Assembly (NCBI RefSeq): GCF_014268595.2
Contig: NZ_CP077091.1
Location: forward strand, 4,508,001 to 4,572,000
Direction: 5' to 3'
DNA: 64,000 bases
Origin: Pseudomonas hamedanensis
GTDB lineage: Bacteria; Pseudomonadota; Gammaproteobacteria; Pseudomonadales; Pseudomonadaceae
Every line of letters begins with the position of its first letter. Position 1 is the first letter of the stretch. The position numbers were made by a program, and so were the translations under genes. This document shows positions 48,085 through 58,508 of the stretch, piece after piece. The notes under the pieces were generated by a model. It did no database searches. It worked only from the letters and a program-made list of their open reading frames with translations, and had not been told where the DNA came from.

Positions 48085-48170
48085 TGTGGGAGCTGCCGAA
48101 GGCTGCGATCTTTTGCTTTTGATTTTTTACAGGCAAGGTCAAAAGATCGCAGCCTTCGGCAGCTCCTACA
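48085..48170. repeat. Palindrome, GGAGCTGCCGAAGGCTGCGATC type
   Basis: TGTGGGAGCTGCCGAAGGCT and the inverse AGCCTTCGGCAGCTCCTACA bracket CGATCTTTTG and CAAAAGATCG. It lies in the 321-base gap between the divergent MFS and EamA genes, where no other feature is supported. Partial copies occur at 27470-27512 and 38258-38287. Confidence 0.88.
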
Positions 48171-48198
48171 GGGGTTAATAAAAATAAAGGGGTCAATT

Positions 48199-49032
48199 GT
48201 GCTGGCGACAGCTCTGGTGTTGGTGGCGGCGCTGCTGCATGCGGCGTGGAATACCCTGATCAAATTCAGCGCCGAACGGTTGCTGGTGGTGGCGTGCATG
48301 GACACCGTGGCGCTGCTGTTTGTCGCCCTCGCGCTGCCCTTCGTGAGTCTGCCGCCCGTGCAGATCTGGCCCTGGATTCTCGCTTCAGCGGCGTTCGAGC
48401 TGCTGTATCGTTATCTGTTGATTCAGGCTTATCGCGTGGGCGATCTCGGCCTCGTCTATCCGCTGATGCGCGGGCTGTCGCCTTTGGTGGTGCTGGCGTT
48501 GACCCTGATCTTCGCCGGTGAGGTGCTGACCACCCAGCAGATCTTCGGAATCATGCTGATCCCGTTCGGTATGGTCTGTCTGCTGTGGCAGGGTGGCGGC
48601 GGCGGGCGCTTGCCGTGGTCGATGCTGCCGGTGGTGGCGCTGATCGGTTTGTGCATCGGCTGTTACACCTACATTGATGGGCAGGCGCTGCGGCGCTGGT
48701 CGCACCCGCTCGATTATCTGGTCTGGGTCACGCTGCTCAGCGCCTGGCCGTTTCCGCTGCTGGCGTGGGTTGCACGGCGCCCGGCGTTCCTGCAGTTCTG
48801 GCGCGAGCAATGGAAACTCGGGCTGGCCGTCGGGTTTTGCGTGTTGTTCAGCTACGCTCTGGTGCTGTGGGCGATGCAGTTGGGGTCGATCGCCGAAGCA
48901 GCAGCGTTGCGCGAAATCAGTGTGATTCTGGTGGTGCTGTTCGGAATGCGCTACCTCAAAGAACCTTTTGGCCGCCCGCGGCTCTTAGCCTGTGGGCTGG
49001 TGCTGATCGGCATGCTGGTGATGAAGTTCTGA
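48199..49032 (+). CDS. EamA/DMT family transporter
   Basis: A 277-residue membrane protein with about ten helices in two EamA repeats. LLHAAWNTLIKFSAERL starts the first and YTYIDGQALRRWSHPLDYLV the second. The GTG start follows AAAGGGG; no ATG gives a complete first helix. Drug/metabolite transporters export or import small metabolites, and the substrate here is unknown. It is followed by a MAPEG gene 39 bases later on the same strand. Confidence 0.88.
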   Translation: MLATALVLVAALLHAAWNTLIKFSAERLLVVACMDTVALLFVALALPFVSLPPVQIWPWILASAAFELLYRYLLIQAYRVGDLGLVYPLMRGLSPLVVLALTLIFAGEVLTTQQIFGIMLIPFGMVCLLWQGGGGGRLPWSMLPVVALIGLCIGCYTYIDGQALRRWSHPLDYLVWVTLLSAWPFPLLAWVARRPAFLQFWREQWKLGLAVGFCVLFSYALVLWAMQLGSIAEAAALREISVILVVLFGMRYLKEPFGRPRLLACGLVLIGMLVMKF

Positions 49033-49071
49033 CCACTCGCGAATTTTATAACTCGAAAAAAGGACGGCGTT

Positions 49072-49455
49072 ATGACGGTGGCTCTATGGTGTGTGTTGAT
49101 CGCGATTTTTCTGCCCTATGTCTGCACAGGCATAGCCAAGGCCGTGGGTGGCTACCGGTTAAGTGACAATCATGACCCGCGGGACTTTATGGAGAGTCTC
49201 AACGGTCTGGCGCGGCGGGCACATGCGGCGCAATTGAACAGTTTTGAAGTGATTCCGGCGTTTGCTGTGGCGGTGATCGTTGCGCATCTGGTGGGGACGG
49301 CACAGTTGGTGACGGTGAATGTACTGGCGGTGCTGTTTATCACCAGTCGCCTGCTGTACGTCATCTGCTACCTGGCGGACTGGGCGATTCTGCGGTCGCT
49401 GGTATGGTTTGTGGGGATGGGGTTGATTGCTTCGTTCTTTTTTGTGTCTATGTGA
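49072..49455 (+). CDS. MAPEG family membrane protein
   Basis: A 127-residue protein with four helices and the MAPEG features NGLARRAHAAQLNSFEVIPAF (an R-A-x-x-A-x-x-N-x-x-E pattern) and LLYVICYLADWAILRSLVWF. Members include glutathione transferases and other membrane enzymes; the bacterial YecN-like group is mostly uncharacterised. The start follows AAAGGACGG. Probably co-transcribed with the EamA gene. Confidence 0.85.
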   Translation: MTVALWCVLIAIFLPYVCTGIAKAVGGYRLSDNHDPRDFMESLNGLARRAHAAQLNSFEVIPAFAVAVIVAHLVGTAQLVTVNVLAVLFITSRLLYVICYLADWAILRSLVWFVGMGLIASFFFVSM

Positions 49456-49479
49456 ATATTGGGTGTTGCTGCCGGCCTT

Positions 49480-49545
49480 TTCGCGAGCAGGCTCGCTCCC
49501 ACATTCGGAACGCATCCCGATGTGGGAGCGAGCCTGCTCGCGAAG
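49480..49545. repeat. REP pair between MAPEG gene and mltA
   Basis: TTCGCGAGCAGGCTCGCTCC and GGAGCGAGCCTGCTCGCGAA face each other between convergent genes. Confidence 0.9.
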
Positions 49546-49569
49546 ACGATCGGTCAGACGCCGAATATA

Positions 49570-50754
49570 TTAAGGTTTTGCCTTCGGCGTATCCGCGACT
49601 TGCGGCACTTGCGGCAACGCCGCGCCTTTAGGCCAGAGCATCCAGATCTGGCCTTGTTGTTTCATATCCCCGGCCAGTTGCCCGGCCGCATCCCCGGTGC
49701 CCCAGAACAGATCCGCACGGACTTCGCCGGCAATCGCGCCGCCAGTGTCCTGTGCCGCGACCGGACGCACCAGCGGCGTGCCGTCGGGACGCGTGGTCGA
49801 CAGCCACAACAGGCTGCCCAACGGAATCACTTTGCGATCCACCGCCGCGCTGTAGCCTGCGGTCAACGGCACGTTCAGCGAGCCGCGCGGCCCTTCGTTG
49901 CTGTCCGGGTTGCGGGTGAAGAACACATAGCTCGGGTTGCTGCCCAGCAGTTCCGGAATACGCGAAGGGTTGGCCTTGGCCCAATTGCTGATGGCGCTCA
50001 TGGTCACGTCTTCTTTCTTCAGCTCGCCTTGCTCGACCAGCCAGCGGCCGATCGGCCGGTACGGGTGGCCGTTCTGGTCGGCGTAGGCGATGCGCAGCTG
50101 TTTGCCATCCTCTGTCTGGATCCGGCCGGAACCCTGGATTTGCAAAAATTGCAGATTCATCGGGTCGGTCAGGTAAGCCACCACTGGCGCGTTCACGCCT
50201 TTGGATTCGATGGTCGCCGCATCGTCGTAAGGCTTGAGTACGCGTCCTTCGAGGCGTCCGCGCAGGCGCTTGCCCTTCAGCTCCGGGTAGATGCTGTCCA
50301 GCGAGACGATGATCATGTCTTCGGGCACGCCGTACACCGGCACGTTCGCCGTTTCGGTTGGCGTCAGGCTGCCGGGGTAGACCGGTTCGTAGTAGCCGGT
50401 GATCAGGCCATTGGGGTTGTCGTGCTCGGCACGCAGGCCGTAGACATCAAGGTTTTGCTTGAGGAATGCGCGAATTTCTTCGGCATCCTGCGGCACGTTG
50501 ACCGCTGCGGCGCAGGTCGGTCCCCAGACCGCATCGGCTTTGAGGCGCGTGCATGCGCTGCGCCATGAGCCGAAACCGGCAACCAGGTCGTTGTCGGATA
50601 CCGCCGGCAGGGCTTCCCACGTTGCACTGGAATAGGTGGCCAGCGCATGGGTTGTCGGCTTGGCGCTGTCGCCGCCGGTGCAGCCGGCGAGAACCGCCAG
50701 CAGGGGAAGGGTGGCGATCAGCGGATGACGCCAGGCCTTGAGACGGCTGTTCAT
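49570..50754 (-). CDS. mltA: Membrane-bound lytic murein transglycosylase A
   Basis: A 394-residue lipoprotein. The signal ends in LAGC with acceptor Cys25. An MltA domain (GLITGYYEPVYPGSL, LQIQGSGRIQTEDGKQLRIA) and a 3D domain with RKVIPLGSLLWL and AAQDTGGAIAGEVRADLFWG follow; the DTGGAI-(x)n-RADLFWG Asp residues form the catalytic region. It cleaves glycan strands to 1,6-anhydro ends from the outer membrane. The ATG sits at the start of the lipoprotein signal; the upstream frame is not signal-like. Divergent from a cytochrome c' gene. Confidence 0.95.
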   Translation of the reverse strand: MNSRLKAWRHPLIATLPLLAVLAGCTGGDSAKPTTHALATYSSATWEALPAVSDNDLVAGFGSWRSACTRLKADAVWGPTCAAAVNVPQDAEEIRAFLKQNLDVYGLRAEHDNPNGLITGYYEPVYPGSLTPTETANVPVYGVPEDMIIVSLDSIYPELKGKRLRGRLEGRVLKPYDDAATIESKGVNAPVVAYLTDPMNLQFLQIQGSGRIQTEDGKQLRIAYADQNGHPYRPIGRWLVEQGELKKEDVTMSAISNWAKANPSRIPELLGSNPSYVFFTRNPDSNEGPRGSLNVPLTAGYSAAVDRKVIPLGSLLWLSTTRPDGTPLVRPVAAQDTGGAIAGEVRADLFWGTGDAAGQLAGDMKQQGQIWMLWPKGAALPQVPQVADTPKAKP

Positions 50755-50882
50755 GGAGTGATTCCTGTGCCGGTTACCCGAGTGCTCCCTGCGCTCCGGC
50801 AACCCGTATTTTTAATAGGGCTATTGGTGTTTGGCGGTGACGCGAGGATACTGGCCGCCGATTTCCGTGACCTGAAGCCACC

Positions 50883-51332
50883 ATGACGCTTAAAAGAATT
50901 GCTGTTGTATTGCTGGCCTGCCTGAGCTTGTCCGCCTGTGGCGGCGTCGATCCGAATTCCCCGCTGGGCCAGCGCAAGGCCATCTTCAAACAGATGCTCA
51001 AGACCAGCGAAGAGCTGGGTGGCATGTTGCGCGGACGCATCCCGTTCGACGGGCCGAAATTTGCCGAAGGTGCGGTCAAGCTTGATGCCTTGTCCCATGA
51101 ACCGTGGAAGCATTTCCCGCAGGTGCGTGAGGAAGACCACACCAGTGCCACCGACGATGTCTGGCGCAAGCAGGCACAGTTTCAGAAAATGGCCCGCGCT
51201 CTTGAAGCGGCCACTGGCGAATTGGTGCTCGCCAGTCAGGTTCAACCGTACAAGGCCAGCAATCTCGGGCCGGCGGTGCAGAAAGTTGAAGATGCCTGCA
51301 GTGCTTGCCATAAACAGTTTCGCGATCATTGA
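50883..51332 (+). CDS. Lipoprotein cytochrome c' family protein
   Basis: A 149-residue protein. A lipoprotein signal ends LSAC (Cys19). A four-helix cytochrome c'-like region follows (RKAIFKQMLKTSEELGGMLR near 31-50, with GPKFAEGAVKLDALS), and the C-terminal heme motif CSACH has Cys139, Cys142 and His143, followed by KQFR. Cytochromes c' bind NO or CO and protect against nitrosative stress in several bacteria. A membrane-anchored version is less usual. Divergent from mltA. Confidence 0.88.
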   Translation: MTLKRIAVVLLACLSLSACGGVDPNSPLGQRKAIFKQMLKTSEELGGMLRGRIPFDGPKFAEGAVKLDALSHEPWKHFPQVREEDHTSATDDVWRKQAQFQKMARALEAATGELVLASQVQPYKASNLGPAVQKVEDACSACHKQFRDH

Positions 51333-51354
51333 CTCCTGACGCTGCTGAGTACCT

Positions 51355-51488
51355 TGTGGCGAGGGGATTTATCCCCGATGAGCTGCGAAGCAGCCCCAAA
51401 ACCATACAGCCGAGTTTTTTCAGTCAGACGCGACTAGCCGAATTTGCGACGGCTTCGCCGCCGGACGGGGATAAATCCCCTCGCCACA
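51355..51488. repeat. Paired palindromic repeat, GGGGATTTATCCCC type, copy 4
   Basis: TGTGGCGAGGGGATTTATCC and GGATAAATCCCCTCGCCACA flank about 95 bases between convergent genes. Confidence 0.88.
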
Positions 51489-51498
51489 GGGGCTTCGG

Positions 51499-51894
51499 TC
51501 ACTTGTCGATCTGGTCCAGCGCTTCCTGCAGTTCCTTGCGCGACTCGGCCAGCTTCTCCTTGCGCTTGTTGATCTTCTCCGGATCGCCTTTCTTCATGGC
51601 TTTGTCGAGATCGGCCTGACGCTGGCTCACCTCATGCTTGGCCTCAAGCACTTTGTTTTCGCGTTCTTTCTTCAGACCGGCGTCGGTGCAGTGCTCGGTC
51701 ACTTCACGCAGCGCGGTTTCCAGGCCTGCCTGCTGCTCCAGGTTGCCGCGCGACTTGGCCTGTTCGATCTGATTGATGATGCCCTGCTTCTTGGCCGCGC
51801 AGCCGGTCAGGCCCGGGCCGTCTTCTTCCGCCATTACCGGGGCGGCCATTACGCCGCAAAGGGTCAGCAGGGCGAGCGGTGTGAGAAATTTCAT
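51499..51894 (-). CDS. DUF1090 family periplasmic protein
   Basis: A 131-residue protein with a signal peptide (about 1-22, ending VMA). The rest is a charged helical region with paired Cys (LTGCAAKK and TEHCTD) and long Lys/Glu heptads, likely a coiled coil. This matches DUF1090 (YqjC-like), whose function is unknown. The start gives the signal peptide, with GGAG upstream; the longer frame has no signal. The stop lies ten bases from a palindromic repeat. Confidence 0.85.
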   Translation of the reverse strand: MKFLTPLALLTLCGVMAAPVMAEEDGPGLTGCAAKKQGIINQIEQAKSRGNLEQQAGLETALREVTEHCTDAGLKKERENKVLEAKHEVSQRQADLDKAMKKGDPEKINKRKEKLAESRKELQEALDQIDK

Positions 51895-51989
51895 AATAGC
51901 TCCATGTGCAAAGGCAATCGGCTGGTCAGGCACTGCGCAGTTGGAGCGCCTTGTCCGCCGTGGGTTCCCGGCGTGCCGGGCGTGCATGT

Positions 51990-53681
<1,692 letters not shown>

Positions 53682-53784
53682 TCAAGGGGAATGTTTGAAG
53701 GGTAGGTGAGGATTTGCAATGCGGTGTGTGGGTGTTTTTCGAGGTGTTTCCGGTTTGCCGAATTCATGTTGCGAGTGCGGGCCC

Positions 53785-53810
53785 CTTCGCGAGCAGGCTC
53801 GCTCCCACAG
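53785..53810. repeat. Single REP unit
   Basis: CTTCGCGAGCAGGCTCGCTC is present without its inverse partner, in the 230-base gap between ligB and the metK terminator. Confidence 0.75.
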
Positions 53811-53844
53811 GAGGCCGGCGTGAATGAAAGGTTGTATTCAGGCG

Positions 53845-53884
53845 TAAAAAAGCCCCGCACGGCGCGAACCGTGCGGGGCTTTTA
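53845..53884 (-). terminator. Intrinsic terminator of sahR-metK
   Basis: AGCCCCGCACGG pairs with CCGTGCGGGGCT around a six-to-eight-base loop. On the minus strand the stem is followed by a T run. It starts 14 bases after the metK stop. Confidence 0.92.
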
Positions 53885-53897
53885 TGCAGCCAGGGAA

Positions 53898-55088
53898 TTA
53901 CAGGCCAGCGGCAGAACGCAGGGCGTCGGCGCGGTCGGTTTTTTCCCAGGTGAACGTGGTGAAGCTGTCTTCACCCACGGTCTTGGTCTGCGGTGCACGA
54001 CCGAAGTGGCCGTAGGCTGCAGTTTCCTGGTACATCGGGTGCAGCAGGTCGAGCATGGTGGTGATGGCGTAAGGACGCAGGTCGAACACTTCACGCACCA
54101 GCTTGACGATCTTGTCATCGCTGATCTTGCCGGTGCCGAAGGTGTTCAGCGAGATCGAGGTAGGCTGGGCTACACCGATCGCGTAGGAAACCTGAATCTC
54201 GCAGCGCTCGGCCAGGCCGGCCGCGACGATGTTCTTGGCAACGTAACGGCCAGCGTAGGCAGCCGAACGGTCGACCTTCGATGGATCCTTGCCGGAGAAC
54301 GCGCCGCCGCCGTGACGGGCCATGCCGCCGTAGCTGTCGACGATGATCTTGCGACCGGTCAGGCCGCAGTCGCCTACCGGACCGCCGATGATGAACTGGC
54401 CAGTCGGGTTGATGTGGAACTGGGTGTCCTTGCTCAACAGTTCGGCAGGCAGTACGTGCTTGACGATCAGCTCCATCACGCCTTCGCGCAGGTCTTTGTA
54501 CGACACTTCAGGGTTGTGCTGGGTCGACAGAACCACGGCGTCGATACCGACCACCTTGCCGCCTTCGTAACGGCAGGTCACTTGCGACTTGGCGTCCGGA
54601 CGCAGCCAAGGCAGCAGGCCCGACTTGCGCGCTTCGGCCTGGCGCTGCACCAGTTGGTGGGAGAAGGTGATCGGTGCTGGCATCAGCACGTCGGTTTCGT
54701 TGCTGGCGTAGCCGAACATCAGGCCCTGGTCGCCGGCGCCCTGATCTTCAGGTTTGGCACGGTCAACACCCTGGTTGATGTCGGGGGACTGCTTGCCGAT
54801 GATGTTCATCACGCCGCAGGTCGCGCCGTCGAAGCCGACTTCGGAGCTGGTGTAACCGATGTCGCAGATCACGTCACGAACGATCTGCTCCAGGTCGACC
54901 CAGGCGCTGGTGGTCACTTCACCGGCAACAATGGCCACGCCGGTCTTGACCAGAGTTTCCACAGCCACGCGGGCGTGTTTGTCCTGGGCAATAATGGCGT
55001 CCAGCACCGCATCGGAAATCTGGTCGGCGATTTTGTCCGGATGTCCTTCAGACACGGACTCGGAGGTGAAGAGGGAGTATTCGCTCAT
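53898..55088 (-). CDS. metK: S-adenosylmethionine synthetase
   Basis: A 396-residue enzyme that makes SAM from methionine and ATP. The N-terminal [20 protein letters not shown], the loop [15 protein letters not shown] and [20 protein letters not shown] are MetK signatures. Length and cytoplasmic location are normal. It starts 18 bases after sahR ends, so it is probably transcribed from the sahR promoter and under the palindromic operator at 56143-56166. Confidence 0.98.
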   Translation of the reverse strand: MSEYSLFTSESVSEGHPDKIADQISDAVLDAIIAQDKHARVAVETLVKTGVAIVAGEVTTSAWVDLEQIVRDVICDIGYTSSEVGFDGATCGVMNIIGKQSPDINQGVDRAKPEDQGAGDQGLMFGYASNETDVLMPAPITFSHQLVQRQAEARKSGLLPWLRPDAKSQVTCRYEGGKVVGIDAVVLSTQHNPEVSYKDLREGVMELIVKHVLPAELLSKDTQFHINPTGQFIIGGPVGDCGLTGRKIIVDSYGGMARHGGGAFSGKDPSKVDRSAAYAGRYVAKNIVAAGLAERCEIQVSYAIGVAQPTSISLNTFGTGKISDDKIVKLVREVFDLRPYAITTMLDLLHPMYQETAAYGHFGRAPQTKTVGEDSFTTFTWEKTDRADALRSAAGL

Positions 55089-55106
55089 CTCGATGTTTTC
55101 CTGAAT

Positions 55107-56102
55107 TTACCGATGGTGAGTGTCGCCAGCCGGTCGCTGAAAGTGGCGAACCTGAATCTGGAAACCATTACGTAAGCCTACATAGAGGCTTTCCCCGGGA
55201 ACGAGTCCCGCAGCGGTGGCCCAACGGGCCAGATCGTCCTGTTCAAACCCCAACCAAAGATCACCGCAGGCCTCCCTGGCCCAACTCTGGTTGTGGCTAC
55301 ATAACTCTGTCACGAGCAGGCTACCGCCCGGTTGCAGCAGGTCGGCCATGTGCCTGAGCGCATCGGCCGGGGCGGCGAAATGGTGCAACACCATGTTCAA
55401 CACCACGCAATCGGCCTGAAGGCTTGAGCCATTCAATGCATCGGCCAGTTGCAGGCTGACGTTAGCCAGCTGTTCACGTTCGCAGACCTGACGCGCCAGT
55501 TCGAGCATCGCCGGGCTGTTGTCCAGTGCCGTCACAGCGTGGAAGCGGCGCGCCAGTTCGGGCAGAAAAGCGCCGTCACCGGGGCCGACTTCGATGGCCG
55601 TGGCAGCGCCATTGAAATTCAGCTTGTCGAGCAGGGCCAGCACGCTATCGCGGTACTGCGGCAGGCCGGCGATCAAATCCTGCTGGGCACGGAATTTCTC
55701 CGCAACCCGGGCGAAAAAGTCCTGACTGGCGGCAGCACGTTGCCCATGGACCTGCTCGATCCGTGATTGCACGTCATCCGGCAAAGCCAGATTGTCGACT
55801 TCTTCTAACAATGCAGCATGCAATTTGCCGCCGAGCAATTCGGTGTGCGGAAGGGCGCGGCGGTAAAAAATCGCGTTGCCTTCACGGCGTGTCGCTACCA
55901 GATCGGCTTGCGCCAGCACTTTAAGGTGATGACTCATGCCCGACTGGCCAATGCCGAAAATCTGCGCCAGCTCCAATACACCAAACGAATCGTTGGCCAG
56001 CGCGCGCAAGACATTCAGCCGCAGCGGATCGCCGCCGGCCTTGCACAGGGCCGCCAGCTCGTCGCAATCGTCGTGGCGAATGGAAGGCACGCGTAAATTC
56101 AT
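55107..56102 (-). CDS. sahR: ArsR-type regulator fused to a SAM-dependent methyltransferase domain (SahR)
   Basis: A 331-residue fusion. A winged helix of the ArsR kind spans residues 15-90 (LELAQIFGIGQSGMSHHLKV) and a class I methyltransferase domain 120-325 (motif I AIEVGPGDGAFLPEL, then LNMVLHHFAAPADALRHM). This two-domain design beside metK is that of SahR, reported to repress SAM/methionine-cycle genes and to respond to S-adenosylhomocysteine. No Shine-Dalgarno precedes the ATG, and the best promoter would give an almost leaderless mRNA. It forms an operon with metK. Confidence 0.87.
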   Translation of the reverse strand: MNLRVPSIRHDDCDELAALCKAGGDPLRLNVLRALANDSFGVLELAQIFGIGQSGMSHHLKVLAQADLVATRREGNAIFYRRALPHTELLGGKLHAALLEEVDNLALPDDVQSRIEQVHGQRAAASQDFFARVAEKFRAQQDLIAGLPQYRDSVLALLDKLNFNGAATAIEVGPGDGAFLPELARRFHAVTALDNSPAMLELARQVCEREQLANVSLQLADALNGSSLQADCVVLNMVLHHFAAPADALRHMADLLQPGGSLLVTELCSHNQSWAREACGDLWLGFEQDDLARWATAAGLVPGESLYVGLRNGFQIQVRHFQRPAGDTHHR

Positions 56103-56110
56103 AGGGCCGC

Positions 56111-56139
56111 AGTCTAGTGACGGCGAGAAAGCATCGCAA
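56111..56139 (-). promoter_or_regulatory. Candidate promoter of sahR-metK
   Basis: On the minus strand TTGCGA, a 17-base spacer and TAGACT precede the sahR ATG by only eight bases. Transcription would start within a few bases of the ATG, and no ribosome site is present. Confidence 0.55.
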
Positions 56140-56142
56140 GGT

Positions 56143-56166
56143 CAATATCAAAAAGTTTTGATATTG
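56143..56166. promoter_or_regulatory. Perfect palindromic operator (probable SahR site)
   Basis: CAATATCAAAA, a two-base spacer AG, and TTTTGATATTG form an exact 11-base inverted repeat. It lies three bases upstream of the sahR -35 box and about 195 bases before tktA. The ATATCA/TGATAT halves resemble ArsR-family sites. SahR is the natural candidate (inference). Confidence 0.75.
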
Positions 56167-56360
56167 CTCGATAAATGGCACTTCTCACGAAACGGTTAAC
56201 TCTACAAACCCGTAGCGGAAAGGTTTCACCTGTCGAAACCGTCGCCAACCATGGGAAAAACGCCTGCCGATGACTATCTGTCATTGCCCCGAGGCGCTTG
56301 GGTGAGGGAAAATGCCCTCCTTTTTTCCGTTTCAATCTATTCACACCCAGGAGATCAGCG

Positions 56361-58358
56361 ATGCCTAGCCGTCGTGAGCGTGCCAACGCCATTCGTGCCC
56401 TCAGCATGGATGCCGTGCAAAAAGCCAACAGCGGCCATCCCGGTGCCCCCATGGGTATGGCAGATATCGCCGAAGTGCTTTGGCGCGACTACCTCAAGCA
56501 CAACCCGAGCAACCCATCGTTCGCCGACCGTGACCGCTTCGTGCTGTCCAACGGTCACGGTTCGATGTTGATCTACTCGCTGCTGCACCTGACCGGTTAC
56601 GACCTGTCGATCGACGACCTCAAGCAGTTCCGTCAGCTGCACAGCCGCACCCCGGGCCACCCGGAATTCGGTTACACCCCGGGCGTCGAAACCACCACCG
56701 GCCCGCTGGGTCAGGGGCTGGCCAACGCCGTCGGTTTCGCGCTGGCGGAAAAAGTCATGGGCGCGCAGTTCAACCGTCCTGGTCATAACATCGTTGATCA
56801 CCACACCTACGTATTCCTCGGTGATGGCTGCATGATGGAAGGCATTTCCCACGAAGTGGCCTCCCTGGCCGGCACGCTGGGCCTGGGCAAGCTGATCGCC
56901 TTCTACGATGACAACGGCATTTCCATCGACGGCGAAGTCGAAGGCTGGTTCACCGATGACACGCCGAAGCGTTTCGAAGCCTACAACTGGCAGGTCATCC
57001 GCAACGTCGACGGCCACGATCCTGAAGAGATCAAGACCGCCATCGAAACCGCGCGCAAGAGCGCGCAGCCGACGCTGATCTGCTGCAAGACCACCATCGG
57101 TTTCGGCTCGCCGAACAAGCAGGGCAAGGAAGATTGCCACGGCGCCCCGTTGGGTGACGCGGAAATCGCCCTGACCCGCCAGGCGCTGAACTGGAACTAC
57201 GGCCCGTTCGAAATCCCGGCCGAGATCTATGCCGAGTGGGACGCCAAGGAAAAAGGTCGCGCCGCTGAAGCCGAGTGGGATCAGCGTTTCGCTGCCTACT
57301 CAGCAGCGTTCCCGACCGAAGCCAATGAGCTGATCCGTCGCCTGAGCGGCGAACTGCCGGCCGACTTCTCGGAAAAAGCCTCGGCCTACATCGCCGAAGT
57401 CGCGGCCAAGGGCGAAACCATCGCCAGCCGCAAAGCCAGCCAGAACACCCTCAATGCGTTCGGCCCGCTGTTGCCGGAAATGCTCGGCGGTTCGGCTGAC
57501 CTGGCCGGCTCCAACCTGACCCTGTGGAAAGGCTGTAAAGGCGTCAACGCTGAAGACGCGAGCGGCAACTACATGTATTACGGCGTGCGCGAGTTCGGCA
57601 TGACCGCCATCATGAACGGCGTTGCCCTGCACGGCGGTCTGGTGCCTTACGGCGCGACCTTCCTGATGTTCATGGAATACGCGCGCAACGCGGTGCGCAT
57701 GTCGGCACTGATGAAGAAGCGCGTGATCCACGTCTACACCCACGACTCCATCGGTCTGGGCGAAGACGGCCCGACGCACCAGCCGATCGAGCAACTGACC
57801 AGCCTGCGCAGCACACCGAACCTCGACACCTGGCGTCCTGCTGATGCCGTGGAATCGGCGGTGGCCTGGAAAAACGCCCTGGAGCGCAAGGACGGCCCGT
57901 CGGCGCTGATCTTCTCGCGGCAGAACCTGCAGCACCAGGAACGTGATGCCGGCCAGATTGCCAACATCAGCCGTGGTGGTTACGTACTCAAGGACTGCGC
58001 AGGCGAGCCTGAGCTGATCCTGATCGCCACCGGTTCGGAAGTCGGTCTGGCCGTTCAGGCCTTCGACAAACTGACCGAACAGGGCCGCAAGGTGCGCGTG
58101 GTGTCGATGCCATGCACCAGCGCGTTCGATGCTCAGGATGCGGAGTACAAACAGGCGGTGCTGCCGTTGCAAGTCAGCGCACGTATCGCCATCGAAGCGG
58201 CCCACGCCGACTTCTGGTTCAAGTACGTGGGCCTGGAAGGTCGCGTGATCGGCATGACCACCTACGGTGAGTCGGCGCCGGCTTCGGCACTGTTCGAAGA
58301 GTTCGGCTTCACCCTGGAAAACATCCTCGGTCAGGCTGAAGAACTGCTGGAAGACTAA
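56361..58358 (+). CDS. tktA: Transketolase
   Basis: A 665-residue thiamine diphosphate enzyme of the pentose phosphate pathway. The N-terminus reads [19 protein letters not shown], then [12 protein letters not shown]. The cofactor motif [18 protein letters not shown] is near residue 155, and pyrimidine-domain features ([19 protein letters not shown] run, [18 protein letters not shown]) follow. The ATG follows AGGAG at seven bases. It is divergent from sahR, with epd, pgk and fba downstream on the same strand, so carbohydrate genes are grouped here. Confidence 0.97.
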   Translation: MPSRRERANAIRALSMDAVQKANSGHPGAPMGMADIAEVLWRDYLKHNPSNPSFADRDRFVLSNGHGSMLIYSLLHLTGYDLSIDDLKQFRQLHSRTPGHPEFGYTPGVETTTGPLGQGLANAVGFALAEKVMGAQFNRPGHNIVDHHTYVFLGDGCMMEGISHEVASLAGTLGLGKLIAFYDDNGISIDGEVEGWFTDDTPKRFEAYNWQVIRNVDGHDPEEIKTAIETARKSAQPTLICCKTTIGFGSPNKQGKEDCHGAPLGDAEIALTRQALNWNYGPFEIPAEIYAEWDAKEKGRAAEAEWDQRFAAYSAAFPTEANELIRRLSGELPADFSEKASAYIAEVAAKGETIASRKASQNTLNAFGPLLPEMLGGSADLAGSNLTLWKGCKGVNAEDASGNYMYYGVREFGMTAIMNGVALHGGLVPYGATFLMFMEYARNAVRMSALMKKRVIHVYTHDSIGLGEDGPTHQPIEQLTSLRSTPNLDTWRPADAVESAVAWKNALERKDGPSALIFSRQNLQHQERDAGQIANISRGGYVLKDCAGEPELILIATGSEVGLAVQAFDKLTEQGRKVRVVSMPCTSAFDAQDAEYKQAVLPLQVSARIAIEAAHADFWFKYVGLEGRVIGMTTYGESAPASALFEEFGFTLENILGQAEELLED

Positions 58359-58388
58359 GTCTGACAGTTGAGTTGTCTGGGCTGGCGC

Positions 58389-58454
58389 CATCGCGAGCAG
58401 GCTCACTCCTACAGGGGTTTATGTCCCATGTAGGAGTGAGCCTGCTCGCGATAG
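58389..58454. repeat. REP pair between tktA and epd
   Basis: CATCGCGAGCAGGCTCACTC and GAGTGAGCCTGCTCGCGATAG face each other across about 20 bases. Confidence 0.9.
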
Positions 58455-58508
58455 CGTCGGTTCAGGCAATAAAGAGCTTTCTGATTCACCACGGTAATCG
58501 AGAACCCC

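Noticed and set aside
56298..56360. Upstream in-frame extension of transketolase
   Set aside because: The AGGAG site and the conserved [12 protein letters not shown] start place translation at 56361.
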